DNA from: Oasisia sp. SBJ-2009
Lineage: Eukaryota > Annelida > Polychaeta > Sabellida > Siboglinidae
Length of the DNA: 64,000 nt
Direction: 5' to 3'
Assembly (NCBI GenBank): GCA_964017155.1
Contig: OZ024860.1
Coordinates: 45,582,816-45,646,815 of the forward strand
Position numbers and translations under genes: made by a program. Below, piece by piece: positions 22,049 through 35,518 of this stretch. Every line of letters begins with the position of its first letter. Position 1 is the first letter of the stretch. Under the pieces are notes generated by a model, which was given only the letters and a program-made list of their open reading frames with translations, was not told the origin of the DNA and did no database searches.

Positions 22049-22932
22049 CAGTATGCACGCAGTAACAGAATATGCGGCATGAATGCAGGCCAGCCTTCAT
22101 GGCAATATCGCCGCACCTCTGCGCATACTTCGTCGTCTTTCTGTGCCGTGGAAAGGTCATGTAGACGTTTTTCCGTAGCCGGAAGTACAGTCACCGGGGT
22201 TGTCGCGTAGTGTTCCACTTCTTCGAGAAACATGACATCTGTCTTCTCTGGGATGTTCACTGGAGCGCGAGATAAAGCGTCAGGTGTCGTCTGTTGCTTT
22301 CCTGGTACGTATGCGACTTCCGGGCTGTATCGCATTAGTCTCATTCGAAACCGTTGGATGCGAGGTGGCATCTTGGCTAGCTCTGTTGATTTCAGAAGAG
22401 GGACGAGAGGTTTGTGATCAGTTTCGAGGGTGAAGCTTAGACCCATCACATACTCTCTGAACTTCTCGCAAGCCCAGGTTGCTGCGAGAGCTTCTTTCTC
22501 TATGACAGCTTAGCGTTTCTTGGTGTCGGTGAGCGATCGGGATGCATAGCAGACTGGACGACGTCTGCCATCATCTTGGATTTGCAGTAGCACTGCGCCG
22601 ATCCACTCCGAAGATGCGTCTGCTGTGATCACTGTTGGGCGATCTTGATCGTAATGTGCAAGTATCTCGGGTTATACAAGCATGTCTTTCACTTGCTGAA
22701 AGGCAGTTTCTTGTGATGCTTCCCATAACCATGCAGTGTCTTTGCATAGTAACTGGCGTAATGGTTTGTTGATCTCAGCCAGTCGAGGGATGAATTTTCC
22801 CAGTTGATTCACCATGCCCATGAAACGTTGAAGTTCTGCGACATTTGTGGGTGCTGGGAAGTGCGCGATCGCTGCTGTCTTGCTGCTGTCTGCATGTACG
22901 CCAGATGCGTCAATGATGTCGATTTCGCCCAA
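22049..22932 (-). pseudogene. Gypsy RT C-terminus and RNase H
   Basis: Reads FPAPTNVAELQRFMGMVNQL (RT thumb/connection), then after stops the RNase H tail with ETDHKPLVPLL, PPRIQRFRMRLMRY and YVPGKQQTTPDALSR. The YVPGK...DALSR motif is characteristic of Gypsy RNase H. The frame ends at the transposon insertion (target repeat at 22040-22048). Confidence 0.85.
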
Positions 22933-22975
22933 GAAAACATCGCGACGCTGTGCACGTGCGACTTGCCACGTGGCT

Positions 22976-23801
22976 TTATTTGTGGACTGCTACGGCAAAC
23001 TGAGCTGAAGTGGCCTGCTTTCTGACAGTTGTGACAAATGGCTTGTCAGCGACAGGGCAAACTTTCCGGTCATGCTGCTGCTGGACGCACCACTTGCACT
23101 TGCCGGCGTGATGTTTGGTTGTTGCTGCGTTACGTTTCCCCGTAGATCTTTGACCCCGCTTGACCATCTCGACGGTCGTCGGATTGAATTTCGTGTCCCC
23201 GCCGCGTACAACGTTCCGTTGCAGCTTCCGAACCTCGGCTTGCCGACTCAGCTGCACTGATTGATCAAGTGTCAAGTCGGCCTGCGCCTGCAGGCGGTCG
23301 GACAGGGCGTCATCAATCACCCCCACGACGATGCGATCCCGGATCAGCTGTTCTCTGAGGACACCGCAGTCGCAATGTTCGGCCGATCTGTGTAACTCTT
23401 GGATAAATACATCCACAGATTCCCCCGGTTGTTATGTACGACGATTAAATTTCGCCCTTTCAGATGATGAGATTACGCCGAACGCCAAAGTACGCATCAA
23501 GCGTCTGCTTTAATTGCTCGTATGAAGCATCGTCTGGGACATGTAATGTGTTTAATATGTCCTCGGCTTGATCTCCCATAGCATACACCATGGTGCTAAT
23601 TTGGTCGTGAGCTGGGCGGTTTGACAAACCTGACGCGACTCGGAAGCGGTCGAAGCGTCGGACCCATGCTGGCCACGTGTCAGGCGAGGTGAAGTCGAAC
23701 CGATCGGGTAACGGTACCTGAACGGGGTTGAAGTGCGGTTGTGCTGCTAGCTGTACCTGCGGTTGTGCTGCTTGCTGTACCGGCTGGTTGTCTTCTGCCA
23801 T
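22976..23801 (-). pseudogene. Gypsy gag, frameshifted
   Basis: ATG at 23801 opens a capsid-like protein (LPDRFDFTSPDTWPAWVRRF...) that continues after a frame change near 23440 with RDRIVVGVIDDALSDRLQ and KCKWCVQQQHDRKVCP. A CCHC zinc knuckle (CHNCQKAGHFSSVC) follows in yet another frame near 23030-22990. At least two frameshifts, so not translatable as one gag. Confidence 0.8.
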
Positions 23802-24653
23802 GTCTTCTAAGTGTGTTTAGGGGTCTGTTGAGACCGCTGCCACCATGTAATGTTGCGTGCGAGCGTAGCTATACTAGGGTTTAGACGGAAGAATGACAGA
23901 GACATGTGTAGCGTTTGATATAATTTATTCAACCCATATCTGGGTCATAGCTACCCGGATGTGTGTAGCATTGTCTTCAATGCAGCAAAGCCTTGATGGC
24001 ATTTGTGCTAATACTACAATTATAATATATAATATTGATATAACTACCAATCCTAAAAATTAACTGGGCTAATTTAATAAAATAAGCAAGTAAGTGAAAA
24101 CGTATTTTGTTCATATTGTGCTGCACACAAAGGGTTAATTCAGTATGTTGTATAAGATTGCTGCAACTACAACATGGTTTTTCAGAAACTAAAGATTCAT
24201 ATGGTCTAAATGAGACCGGTCCCAGCTTGTTATACCTTACCTTAGGATACCTTAGGACGGTTCTGATCGTAGGATTCTGTGTTCCTCTGTGATCAGCTCT
24301 TCGTTTTCACTCTCTATTAATATAAAATCGCGTGTTCCGGTTCTATTGTTAGTAATTCTTAACGGTGCTTCGAAGTCATACACAATATCCTGGTTATACC
24401 AGAATTTGTCTAGTCGTGTTTTGAATGATTCTAGAGATTTAGCTGTTACCACTGTATCAGGGAGACTATTCCATGGTTTGGTAAGTCGAATTGGAAATAC
24501 ATTGTTTCTTAAGTTTAGTTTGGCTCTTTGTGTGATTAGTTTTAGAGAATTTTTTAGAGATTTGGTACAGATTCGTGGTCATAAATGTTGTGTATTATTT
24601 TATAGACTTCTATCATGTCTCCTCTTAATCTTCGATATGCTAATGTAGGTAGT

Positions 24654-25914
24654 TTAAGCAATTTGAGTCTTTCTATATATGATAGGTCCCTCCCTCATAC
24701 CTGGTAATTCTTTAGTGGCTCTTCTCTGAATGTTTTCTAAGGCAATTTTGTGTTTTATTTTATATGGGTGCCATACTGCCATAGCATAGTCTAGGTGTGA
24801 TCTAACCATTGTTTTGTAGAGTGGCAAAAAAGTATGTTTATCTAGAAATTGGAAGGTTCTTCTAATTATTTTGGTCATTTTAGTTGCCCTGTTTACAACT
24901 TGGCTTATATGTTGATCAAATGTGAGTTTTGAGTCAAAGGTTACCCCTAGGTCTTTTTGTTTATCATGTGTGTCTATTGTTTTTGTGACATTGTTCATTG
25001 TTGTGTAGTATTGATTTTCACCTACATTATTTTTTCCAATTTCCATATGTGTACATTTATCTGGGTGTAGTGTGAGCATCCAATCATGACTCCATTTTTC
25101 TATGGTGGTTATGTCCTGTTTTAGTATATCATGTATATTTATTATGGATCTAAATATTTTAGTAACATCAGCAAATAGAAATGTGTCAGATTGAGTAAGG
25201 TCTGGTAAGTCGTTTATGTATAATACAAAGAGTAAAGGTCGTAGGACTGTTCCCTGCAATATTCCAGATGTTACATCATGCCAATTCGACTCTTTTCCAT
25301 TTACTGCCACCTTTTGTCTTCTGCTTGAGATGAAAGCCTCTATCCAGTTTACTATTTCTTTACTAATATTTAGACTGTTTAATTTACTTATTAGTCTTTT
25401 GTGTGGTACAGTGTCGAAGGCCTTTTTAAAGTCCATGTATATAACATATGTGTGGTGTCCCCTGTCTATTTCATAGGTCCATGTATCTAGTATTGTTATT
25501 AGTTGTAAGACTGTAGATCTGCCAGAAATAAAGCCATACTGTTTTGGACTGAAAAGACCATTTTCTTTCATATAACTGGTAATGTGATTTCTGACTATTT
25601 TTCCATTCATTTGCAGACTATGGTTGTTAGACTTACTGGACGGTAATTACTGACCATTTTTGTATTCCATTTTTGTAGATTGCTCATATCTTTGCATCCT
25701 TCCAATCGTCAGGAATACAAGATGTTTTTATTGATGTTTCAAATATTTTACACAGAGGGTGACAAATTATATCTGACAGCTCCATTAGTAGCCTAGTGCT
25801 TATTTCGTCAGGACCAGGTGATTTACTAATGTTAAGTTCTTTTAAAATTGATAATATAGTGTTTACAGTTATAGTTAATTTATCCATTTCTGTTTTGTTG
25901 TTAATTGTGGGCAT
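24654..25914 (-). pseudogene. LINE B reverse transcriptase
   Basis: Two open pieces. SKSPGPDEISTRLL opens the finger domain; then QYGFISGRSTVLQL, YMDFKKAFDTVPHKRL, GILQGTVLRPLLFVLYINDL and TFLFADVTKI. The catalytic YADD/FADD box reads FADV here, so the second Asp is lost and the enzyme would be inactive. Confidence 0.85.
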
Positions 25915-26300
25915 AGTTGGAATATACCCTGGCTGTTCTGTAATAAAGACACTAGAGAAGTAGTCTGCAAATATATTTGCTTTTTCTTCATCTTTTGTTG
26001 TTGTTTGTGATTTTGAATCTGTGTAATCTGTGTTTAATTCACCGATTCCTTGTTTGATTGTAGTTTTGGATTTGTAGTATCTTCAGAATACTTTTGGGTT
26101 TTTCTTTGTCTGGTTTGCTAAGTTTCGTTCAAACTCCTTTCGGAGCTTTCTTGTTAATGCTCTGAGTTTATTTCTACATTTGCAGTATTCTAGATACTTT
26201 GTCCCATCCCTGGTCTCCACATATCTTAGTCTATAGTCTATTTTTACGGCTGATTAGCTTTCTGGTGTTAGCGTTTATAGGGAAGTTTCCCTTGCTATTA

Positions 26301-27188
26301 CAGTGGTACAGGTCTGTCTTCAGCGGCCCCCGAGATGAGCGGCCACCTACGATGTACAGACACTTTTCCGAGATCCCGATTGATTTTCAACGGATATGTC
26401 CCTTAGATCAGCGGACACCTACTGAACGCGGCCGCGGAAATTTTTTAAAATTATTATTCCACTGCTAATGCGGAGTCATACCGATTTTTTTTTCTTCAAA
26501 ATAAACAGCATTTTATTGTTGTATACGATATTTTTAAAGATGGCGTCGCACATTTTATGAAGACATCTTGCACAGTGCATGCTGGGAGTGTTGTTTCTGT
26601 CGAATCACAAGAGACCGCGAGCAACCCGTGCGATTTCAACCCACAACTGTTTTTACATTCCGTTTTACAGTTTGTTCGATAAGCACGCGTATCTAGTGAT
26701 GGCAAGCGAAGGGAAGAGACAAGTGCATGCTGGGAGTGTTGTTTTTGTCGAATCACAAGAGACCGCGATAAGCACGCGTATCTAGTGATGGCAAGCGAAG
26801 GGAAGAGACAAGTGTTGAGTTGTGGACTATGCAACACGCACTGGAAATGCAGCCATGCTGGACGCCGTCACGACAGTGCAGGGTCTTGTCCAAGAACACT
26901 GCATTAAGCAGGCAACCTTCGCAAAGCAGAAATCAATCACAGGCTTTTTCACTGCGAAGTGAGATGTGGAGACATTGTGGCCAAGGACATAGTTTACTGA
27001 CTTCTTGATTTTTCAGTGCTATGTATGTATATATGTTGTGGGTATTGGTGTGGTGGAGGTTAATAAAGATTGTAAATATGTTCCAAAAAAATTGTCTGTA
27101 ATTCTTGTCCCTCTGATGAGAGGACACCTGCGATGTACGGACACTTTTGCTCGGTCCCACAGGTGTCCCTAAAAGACAGGTACCACTG
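26301..27188 (+). mobile_element. Tigger/pogo-like DNA transposon remnant
   Basis: 888 bp with inverted CAGTGGTAC / GTACCACTG ends and TA on both sides, inserted in LINE B. Near 26920-26955 the plus strand reads QKSITGFFTAK then stop, like the C-terminal SITDFF tail of Tigger transposases. An internal ~115 bp direct duplication (unit with GTGCATGCTGGGAGTGTTG at 26573 and 26723) is present. Confidence 0.83.
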
Positions 27189-27512
27189 TACTTGAGACTT
27201 CCTTTTGAGGTACATATTTATCTTCTAATGTATGTAATATTGTTTTAAGGATCTCCCATTGATCACTAGCTTACATTGTCCTTACAAAGTCTGAATTCAT
27301 CTTCCCAGATTATGTGTGCGAGGTCGGTCCTCATTTCATCATAATTAGCCATGTTGAAAAGCTTTCTCTTTTTTGTATAATTGGTTATGGCGATATTGCA
27401 GAGAATGTTAAATCTGATGACACTGTGATCACTTTTACCCAAAGGGCTAAAGTATTTAATTTAATCTATATTGTCTTCCTCATTTGATAAGATTAAATCT
27501 AAGAGATTTGAT

Positions 27513-28199
27513 TTATTTGTTCCTCTTCCTGTAGTTGGTTTTTTTAACATGTTGGAACATAAAGTTGTCCCTGAGGCATTCGATGACTTTAAAAGGTATA
27601 TTATTTGGGTTTTCTGATTTGGTTGTCCAAAGATCCCAGTTTATGTCTGGTAGATTGTAATCACCTGTGAGTACAATATGTGTATATTTAAGTTTGGACA
27701 CTGACCCAATCATATTTAGGAGTTCAGTGTTGTTTTCCTCTGTCCCCCCATCACTTCTATACAAACATCCAAATAGTAGTTTTGTTTTGTTTTTAAGTTT
27801 GACATCTATAAATAAGCATTCTTTGAAAGTTGTGAGAATATTTATTTGTTCTGCCTGTAGGGTGCTAATTGTATAAATTACGATGCCTCTACCTTCACTA
27901 GATTCAATGTTTTTGGTGAACATGGTGTATCCTTTTATGGAAAATTCTGGGATTGTTACATTGCATTTTGGGTTTTTGGGTTTTACCTCGTTTATAGCAA
28001 TTATGTGGGGTTTTAATTCTTCAATGCTTCTTTCAAATTCATTCAATTTATTTCTTAGTTGATCTGCATTTGTATAGAAACACAGGATATTGTTCACATC
28101 AGAATTTTCATTTATTGTGTTTACCTTTCTGTCTGCATTTGTTTGTGGGTGTGTAGTGTTTATTGTGTTTTCCTTATCTTTCTTATTTTTCTTTCCCAT
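27513..28199 (-). pseudogene. LINE B endonuclease domain
   Basis: APE-type endonuclease: INEVKPKNPKCNVTIPEF, the GRGIVIYT block, LLFGCLYRSDGG and LTGDYNLPDINWD match the usual motif order (N-terminal Glu, GGG/VY, GD(Y/F)N). The frame ends before the RT because of frameshifts. Confidence 0.82.
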
Positions 28200-29060
28200 G
28201 GTGGACCCCTGACTCTGTGTATGTATTCCCCCGACTGATCAGCTGCTTCCTGTCTATTTGCTTCTTCAAATAGTTTTTTTGTTTCCTCTCTTTCTTGTTT
28301 TGTTTTGTCATGGTCTATTTTGATGTTTCCAAGTTTGTCATGGTTTTTCAGTCGGTGGAAATTTCTCAGAATAGAACGTTTATTGTCAGTGTTTGGAAAT
28401 TTGATCTGAACTGGTCTGGGATTGCTTGTATCTTCGCTTAATTTTCTAAGTCTACGGATTTCCATGTGCATGATGTCTGTTTCTGTGAAGTTGTTGTCTA
28501 TTTCTGTGCATAATTCCAGGATTTGTTGTTCGTCGTGTTGCTGTTTTGTGGTTTTTAGCTGGGATGTTGATTCAGTAAGGTTGAAGATAATCACATTGTT
28601 GAGTCTTTTTTCTCTTTCTTTAGCTTCTAGGTTTTGCTCTTTGACTTGGTTTTGGATGACTTCTTTGACTTCGTTAGACGTAATTTTACTGTCTGTCTGG
28701 GCTGATGTAGGCCTACTCTTGTCTAATTTAGCTGCTGCGATTAGTTCATTGACACGTTTTTCATCCACTTTGTTATTTAATTCTTTTTCTAGGTGTGCAA
28801 CCCTTTCTTCAATTTTTTTCAGGAAAATTTCGCACCTTTCCTCACAGCTTTTTTCGTTCTTTATATTTGTCATGACTTTTTTTTCACAAGGTGGGCAAAA
28901 CCAATGGATTTCTGCTTTGGCTGTCATCAATTTATATTCTTTGTCATTAAAGCTTACACATTCTATACAAAAATGTTCATCGCCGTACTCACATTCGAGC
29001 AGTTTCTGGTTTTCTCCCTTGATTTTTTTTTACAGGTAGTGCATGTCCAAATTTGTTCTT
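28160..29060 (-). pseudogene. LINE B ORF1 with PHD-like zinc finger
   Basis: Read on the minus strand: CTTCKKK, then LECEYGDEHFCIECVSF and HWFCPPCEKKV give the Cys/His spacing of a PHD finger, followed by a long Lys/Glu coiled coil and a basic region (EIRRLRKLSEDT). A run of T at 29028-29037 shifts the frame inside the finger, so only the part from 28930 is open. In this LINE group ORF1 binds the element RNA. Confidence 0.75.
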
Positions 29061-29144
29061 CAATTATCGTCCTTTCAAATTCTATCTCCGGTAGGGGTGC
29101 ATCTAATTGTTTGGGTCTCGGCCGCTGCACTATGTCTATAGGGC

Positions 29145-30530
<1,386 letters not shown>

Positions 30531-30819
30531 AAACTGCAAAAGCCAGCTACCTCACGAAAAAGCCTGGCTAAACCTATAGTATAGTCCTGTATGAACTAAA
30601 CAGTAGAATTTGATAATGACTGTGAATCTCTAATAAGTGTTCAGTGACAACGACAATATCATGCACATGGTTTTTTCGACGTACGGGTTAGACCATTAAA
30701 ACTTGATGTTATACGTTATTTGATTGACCACTTTCGTTATGAGTTTGCGACGAAATAACCACAGCCACAGGCGTGGGATTTTCCAAGATCTATTTTTACA
30801 TTCCGAACTGTCCTGTCAA

Positions 30820-30925
30820 TTCGGGGTTGCGTTTTTACGTCATGACTAAATTAAACGCACGTGGCGGTTTGTTTGTAGGGCAGAAAGCCGCTGCTGCAGC
30901 AGGCGCTCAAATGTAAACAGGGCCG
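30820..30925. repeat. ~100 bp segment with inverted copy at 40.87-40.97 kb
   Basis: TAGGGCAGAAAGCCGCTGCT, CTGCTGCAGCAGGCGCTC and AAACGCACGTGGCGGTTTGT recur in reverse complement at about 40875-40965. It marks the outer limits of the palindrome cluster. Confidence 0.82.
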
Positions 30926-30934
30926 CGTGCCGTT

Positions 30935-31115
30935 GTCGCGCTTAAATTTTTCCGATCGTTAAAACCGTTCCGATTGACGTTTCTGCGCATGCGCGTATCT
31001 AGGGGATAAACGTAAGCGCTACCTACGATGGTCGCGCTTACATTTTTCCGGTCGTTAAAAACGTTCCGATTGACGTTTCTGCGCATGCGCGCATCTAGAG
31101 GCGCAAGCGACAGCG
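30935..31115 (+). repeat. tandem ~100 bp repeat with GCGCATGCGC boxes
   Basis: Two copies of a unit carrying GTTCCGATTGACGTTTCTGC then GCATGCGCG. Two further inverted copies lie at 36195-36350 on the other side of palindrome 2. Confidence 0.8.
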
Positions 31116-31167
31116 CTAGCTAGCTACGATGGTTGTTGTTCACGTGTATTTGGGAGTTTGAGCGTTA

Positions 31168-31237
31168 TAGCACGGATTAATTGGACCAGTGACAGCGGAT
31201 AACAAAGCGCTGTCACTGGTTACGATTAATTGTGCTA
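31168..31237. repeat. 70 bp hairpin
   Basis: Arms share TAGCAC...ATTAAT and a perfect 13 bp ACCAGTGACAGCG / CGCTGTCACTGGT stem around a 10 nt loop. Non-coding, possibly a transposon end. Confidence 0.8.
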
Positions 31238-31568
31238 GGATTAACTGCTACATCTTTAGTAAATAAAAAATAGTAGTTATTGCTTCGTATACAAAGATGT
31301 ATTGTTTATTTATTCTTAATATTAATAGTAATTGGATGGATAAATAAATAGTTGCACCAAGTTTGGCATAACGAAGTTGTGTAATTTGTTGTGTGATAAG
31401 TGGCTTAAATTTGCATTTAACGCGTACGCGGGAGGAAAATAATGACTTATACATTAACAATCTTTATATTATACTGACCAGTTTCCTCTTGTCTACGTTT
31501 AAATAATTACAGACATTACTGAAGTAACATGATATATATTTGTTACATTTATTAAAATAACATCATGA

Positions 31569-31830
31569 TCATCGTCTTACCTTCAGGAGTAAATGTGAAA
31601 AGATAATGTTAGTTATGTTCAGTGATGTTTTGTTGAAATGAATCCATACTGATATTTTTTTGTATTCTGAATTTACTTCGTGAATAAGCCTGTCACAGTT
31701 GTGTGTAAGTGAAACATATTGATGTCCTCTATAAATAGCACATAATTTTATTGTTTTAATAATGGCCTTTAAGTATAATATGAACATAACTGGACCCAAT
31801 ACAATTCTTTGTAGTATAACTCATGTGGCC
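31569..31830 (-). pseudogene. LINE RT palm remnant
   Basis: The minus strand reads VLGPVMFILYLKAI (the LGP motif before the catalytic Asp box), then ISVWIHFNKTSLNI, the usual helix after it. Only this part survives. Confidence 0.6.
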
Positions 31831-32082
31831 GCCATTACCTCTGAACTGGATTGATTAAGCAAACACTGTTGCCTAGTTCATTATTTAAGCACAGTAGACA
31901 CACAATCCTCATTCAATAACAATTTATTGTAAAAATTTAAATAATCCCAAATCCAATCTATCTTGCGTGGCTGTGGCTAAATTGATATACATGCTGTATA
32001 TAAAAAATCAATGAATTCTTGGGATAAAAAAATTAAAACATTCCTTTGAAAGCAAAATAATTGTACATAGATCGTCTGTATA

Positions 32083-32352
32083 AAACGTTCAAAATCACAT
32101 CACATAATGACTAAAAATAAACCTATATGCAACCAATCATGCATGCATATTTTTAAAACTGCAATATGCATTAAAGTGGTTAGATTTCAGGATTCCACAA
32201 AAATGTATTGCCAATTTGTTTTAAAGTGTCTTATGTTATGTATTTACTGCTAAAATTGAAACTGTTTATTTACTTTTTGAAAAATATGCATGCATGATTG
32301 GTTGCATATAGGTTTATTTTTAGTCATTATGTGATGTGATCTTGAACATTTT
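32083..32352. repeat. small foldback
   Basis: Arms of about 75 bp (32083-32160 and 32272-32352) are reverse complements, sharing CATATAGGTTTATTTTTAGT and CATGCATGATTGG. It directly precedes palindrome 2. Confidence 0.85.
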
Positions 32353-32945
32353 ATAATCTGAGACATTATATGAGCAGTGGCGTGCACCACCCGGCAGTAG
32401 CCAAGCATGACAATGTCCAGAGAAGGGTACGCTCAGCAGCGCTGAAGCATACTTTAAAAGGTGTGTTCAAAAAGGCTAAATTCGAGTCGACTCAGTCAGT
32501 GGCACTGCTGACTCAGGAGCTGAGTCCAGTTATCAGTAAATAAGATTATCGACATCGTCAAACGTTTATCACAAATAATAATAATTATTATATTAAGTAA
32601 CATTGTCATTGGCATCGGAATATGACTATTGGGTTGCATTAATTAAGTCGTTTATGTAGAGTAGAAATGATACAGTTAACGATAGGAGTGAGCCCTGCAT
32701 CAGTGCATGGTCATGTGTGTTTTCAATATCTTTATTTCAGATTGTCATAGTACATACAGATGTCCACATAAACATAAAAAAATACAAGTGACTAGAAAAA
32801 TATAAAAGTATTGCACATGGTAAATAGAGTAAAAAAACATTGCACAATGGTACATTCAATCAAAAACTATTATGTATATACAACATTGTGATCCAATGTC
32901 GTCTTATCCTGGATTGGCGTTTTATATCACTGTTGATAATTGCAG

Positions 32946-33721
32946 TTACCAACTTATTATAAGAGCATCAAGTCTCCGCATGAATTTATATACAAGGTTT
33001 CTAATTACAGCTTTACTATCTGGTACATGGTATTCTACAAACATGGTGGAGGCACTGCAATATTTAGGCTGATTTAGCAATAAGTGAAACACATTATTGT
33101 AAGCCACATGACGATTTTGTATACTTGCTACTGTGTAATTACACCACAGCTGAGCAGTATACATGGGAGAGCAGAAAGTTCTAAGCAAAGTCAGCTTCAC
33201 TTCAGTGGAACACATGTAAAATTTCCGCAATAGCATATTACCCCTAGCATATAGTTGTCGGCATTGGCGTAAGATATCTTTGTCATCACGTAATGTATTA
33301 GAAATAAAGTGACCCAAATATTTCACATTGTCCACTTCCTGGATTGTTTCACCATTAATCTTTAATGATGGAACATCAACATTTTTCATATAATTTTATT
33401 ATTTACTTTTAAATATTAACACAGCACTTTTCTTGATATCATGATTTAACCCATAGAGTCCATATACCTGCATCAGTTCAGACAGTCTTGATACAGATGG
33501 GGACAGAATTACCAAGTCATCAGCATACATAAGATGGTTGATAGTTGTACTACGTATTACACACCCTGCGTTACATTTGTTTAAAGCTATGGTTAAATCA
33601 TCCATATATATATATTAAAAAGGTGTGGTCAGAGTATACCACCTTGCCTGATACCATTTGTAACACCAAAATGTTCCGACAACTTGCCTGACTATCTTAT
33701 ACACATAGTCTGATTCGAATA

Positions 33722-33775
<54 letters not shown>

Positions 33776-34308
33776 CAGTCTAACAATATATCCAGGCACT
33801 CCCCTGTCAATCAACTTGTGAAATAAGATAGAATGTTTCACTGTGTCAAAGGCTTTAGAAGCATCTAAAAACATGTAAACATAGACCCATTTAGACTCCT
33901 ATGCCTGTCAGTAACTTCCTTTAAGACATAAATACACAAGTCTGTCCCGTGTTTGTTCTCATATCCAAACTGATTGGACATTGTTGACCGCGTAACTGAC
34001 ATTCTGTCTAACAATATGTTTTCAATTTTTTTTGACACAATACTAGCTAATGCAATAGGTCTATAATTGTCTTTGCTGTTAATCTTGCTACATTTATCTT
34101 TGATAATAGGAACCAGCACAACAGATACAACAGATAACAAAGATCTAGGTAAAAATCCATGTACAAAAACCCCAGTTATACACATAGCAAGTAAAGGCAC
34201 AATGCGCTTTTCACAATGTTTAAGGTGTTCAGCATATACACCATCCATACCATCAGTCTTATTTATATCTAGGCATTTAATAGCATTTTCAACTTCGCTA
34301 ATTTCCAC
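32946..34308 (-). pseudogene. LINE RT in the left arm and spacer
   Basis: Minus strand, in pieces: DGMDGVYAEHLKHCEK (finger), NYRPIALASIVSKKIEN, then FLDASKAFDTVKHSILFHKL, INHLMYADDLVILSPS (intact YADD), and the thumb/tail with ARGNMLLRKFYMCSTEVKL. A TA microsatellite at 33726-33773 and frameshifts break it. Confidence 0.85.
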
Positions 34309-34474
34309 AACTATGTCATTTGTATATTTGGAATCACATTTGATCTGTTGAATGTCTATATCCCTAATACAATTAAAAAGCTGTTTAAAATGAGACCGCC
34401 ATAATTCAGTTATTCCAAAAATACCACTAACATCCTCAATACTATTAGGTAAAGGTAAAAAAAATTGAAAACAT

Positions 34475-35518
34475 GTTTAGACAGAATGTCAGTTACGCGG
34501 TCAAAAATGTCCAATCAGTTTGGATATGAGAAAAAACACGGGACAGACTTGTGTATTTATGTCTTAAAGGAAGTTATTGACAGGCATAAGAGTCTAAATG
34601 GGTCTATGTTTACATGTTTTTAGATGTTTCTAAAGCCTTTGGCACAGTGAAACATTCCATCTTATTTCAAAAGTTGATTGACAGGGGAGTGCCTGGATAT
34701 ATTGTTAGACTGCTTATATATATATTGGTATTCGAAGCAGACTATGTGTATAAGATGGTCAGGCAAATTGTCGGAACATTTTGGTGTTACAAATGGTATC
34801 AGGCAAGGTGGTATACTCTGACCACACCTTTTTAATATATATATATATATGGATGATTTAACCATAGCTTTAAACAAATGTAACACAGGGTGTGTAATAG
34901 TACAACTATCAACCATCTTATGTATGCTGATGACTTGGTAATTATGTCCCCATCTGTATCAAGACTGTCTGAACTGATGCAGGTATGTGGACTCTATGGG
35001 TAAAATCATGATATCAAGTACAACTCCAAGAAAAGTGCTGTGTTAATATTTAAAAGTAAATAATAAAATTATATGAACATTTTTGATGTTCCATCATTTA
35101 AGATTAATGGTGAGACAATCCAGGAAGTGGATAATGTGAAATATTTGGGTCACTTTATTTCTAATACATTACGTGATGACAAAGATATCTTACGCCAATG
35201 CCGACAACTATATATGCTAGGGGTAATATGCTATTGCGGAAATTTTACATGTGTTCCACTGAAGTGAAGCTGACTTTGCTTAGAACTTTTTGCTCTCCCA
35301 TGTATACTGCTCAGCTGTGGTGGAATTACACAGTAGCAAGAATACATAAACTTCATGTGGCTTACAATAATGTGTTTTGCTTATTGCTAAATCAGCCTAA
35401 ATATTACAGTGCCTCCACCATATTTGTAGAATACCATGTACCAGATAGTAAAGCTGTAATTAGAAACCTTGTATATAAATTCATGCAGAGACTTGTTGCT
35501 CTTATAATAAGTTGGTAA
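34475..35518 (+). pseudogene. LINE RT in the right arm
   Basis: Inverted duplicate of the left-arm RT, starting inside the finger region and running to the C-terminus: FLDVSKAFGTVKHSILFQKL and INGETIQEVDNVKYLGHFIS. The Asp in KAFD is Gly here and the frame is broken, so this copy is inactive. Confidence 0.82.

Larger units (their letters stand above)
20885..23990 (-). mobile_element. Ty3/Gypsy retrotransposon, internally deleted and interrupted
   Basis: Minus-strand element read from a probable LTR end near 23855 (…GCACGCAACA, then TGGTGGCAGCGG where the primer-binding site is expected) through gag, zinc knuckle, the RT C-terminus, RNase H and integrase. Protease and most of RT are missing at about 22960. 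Family X transposon is inserted between RNase H and integrase. Confidence 0.85.
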
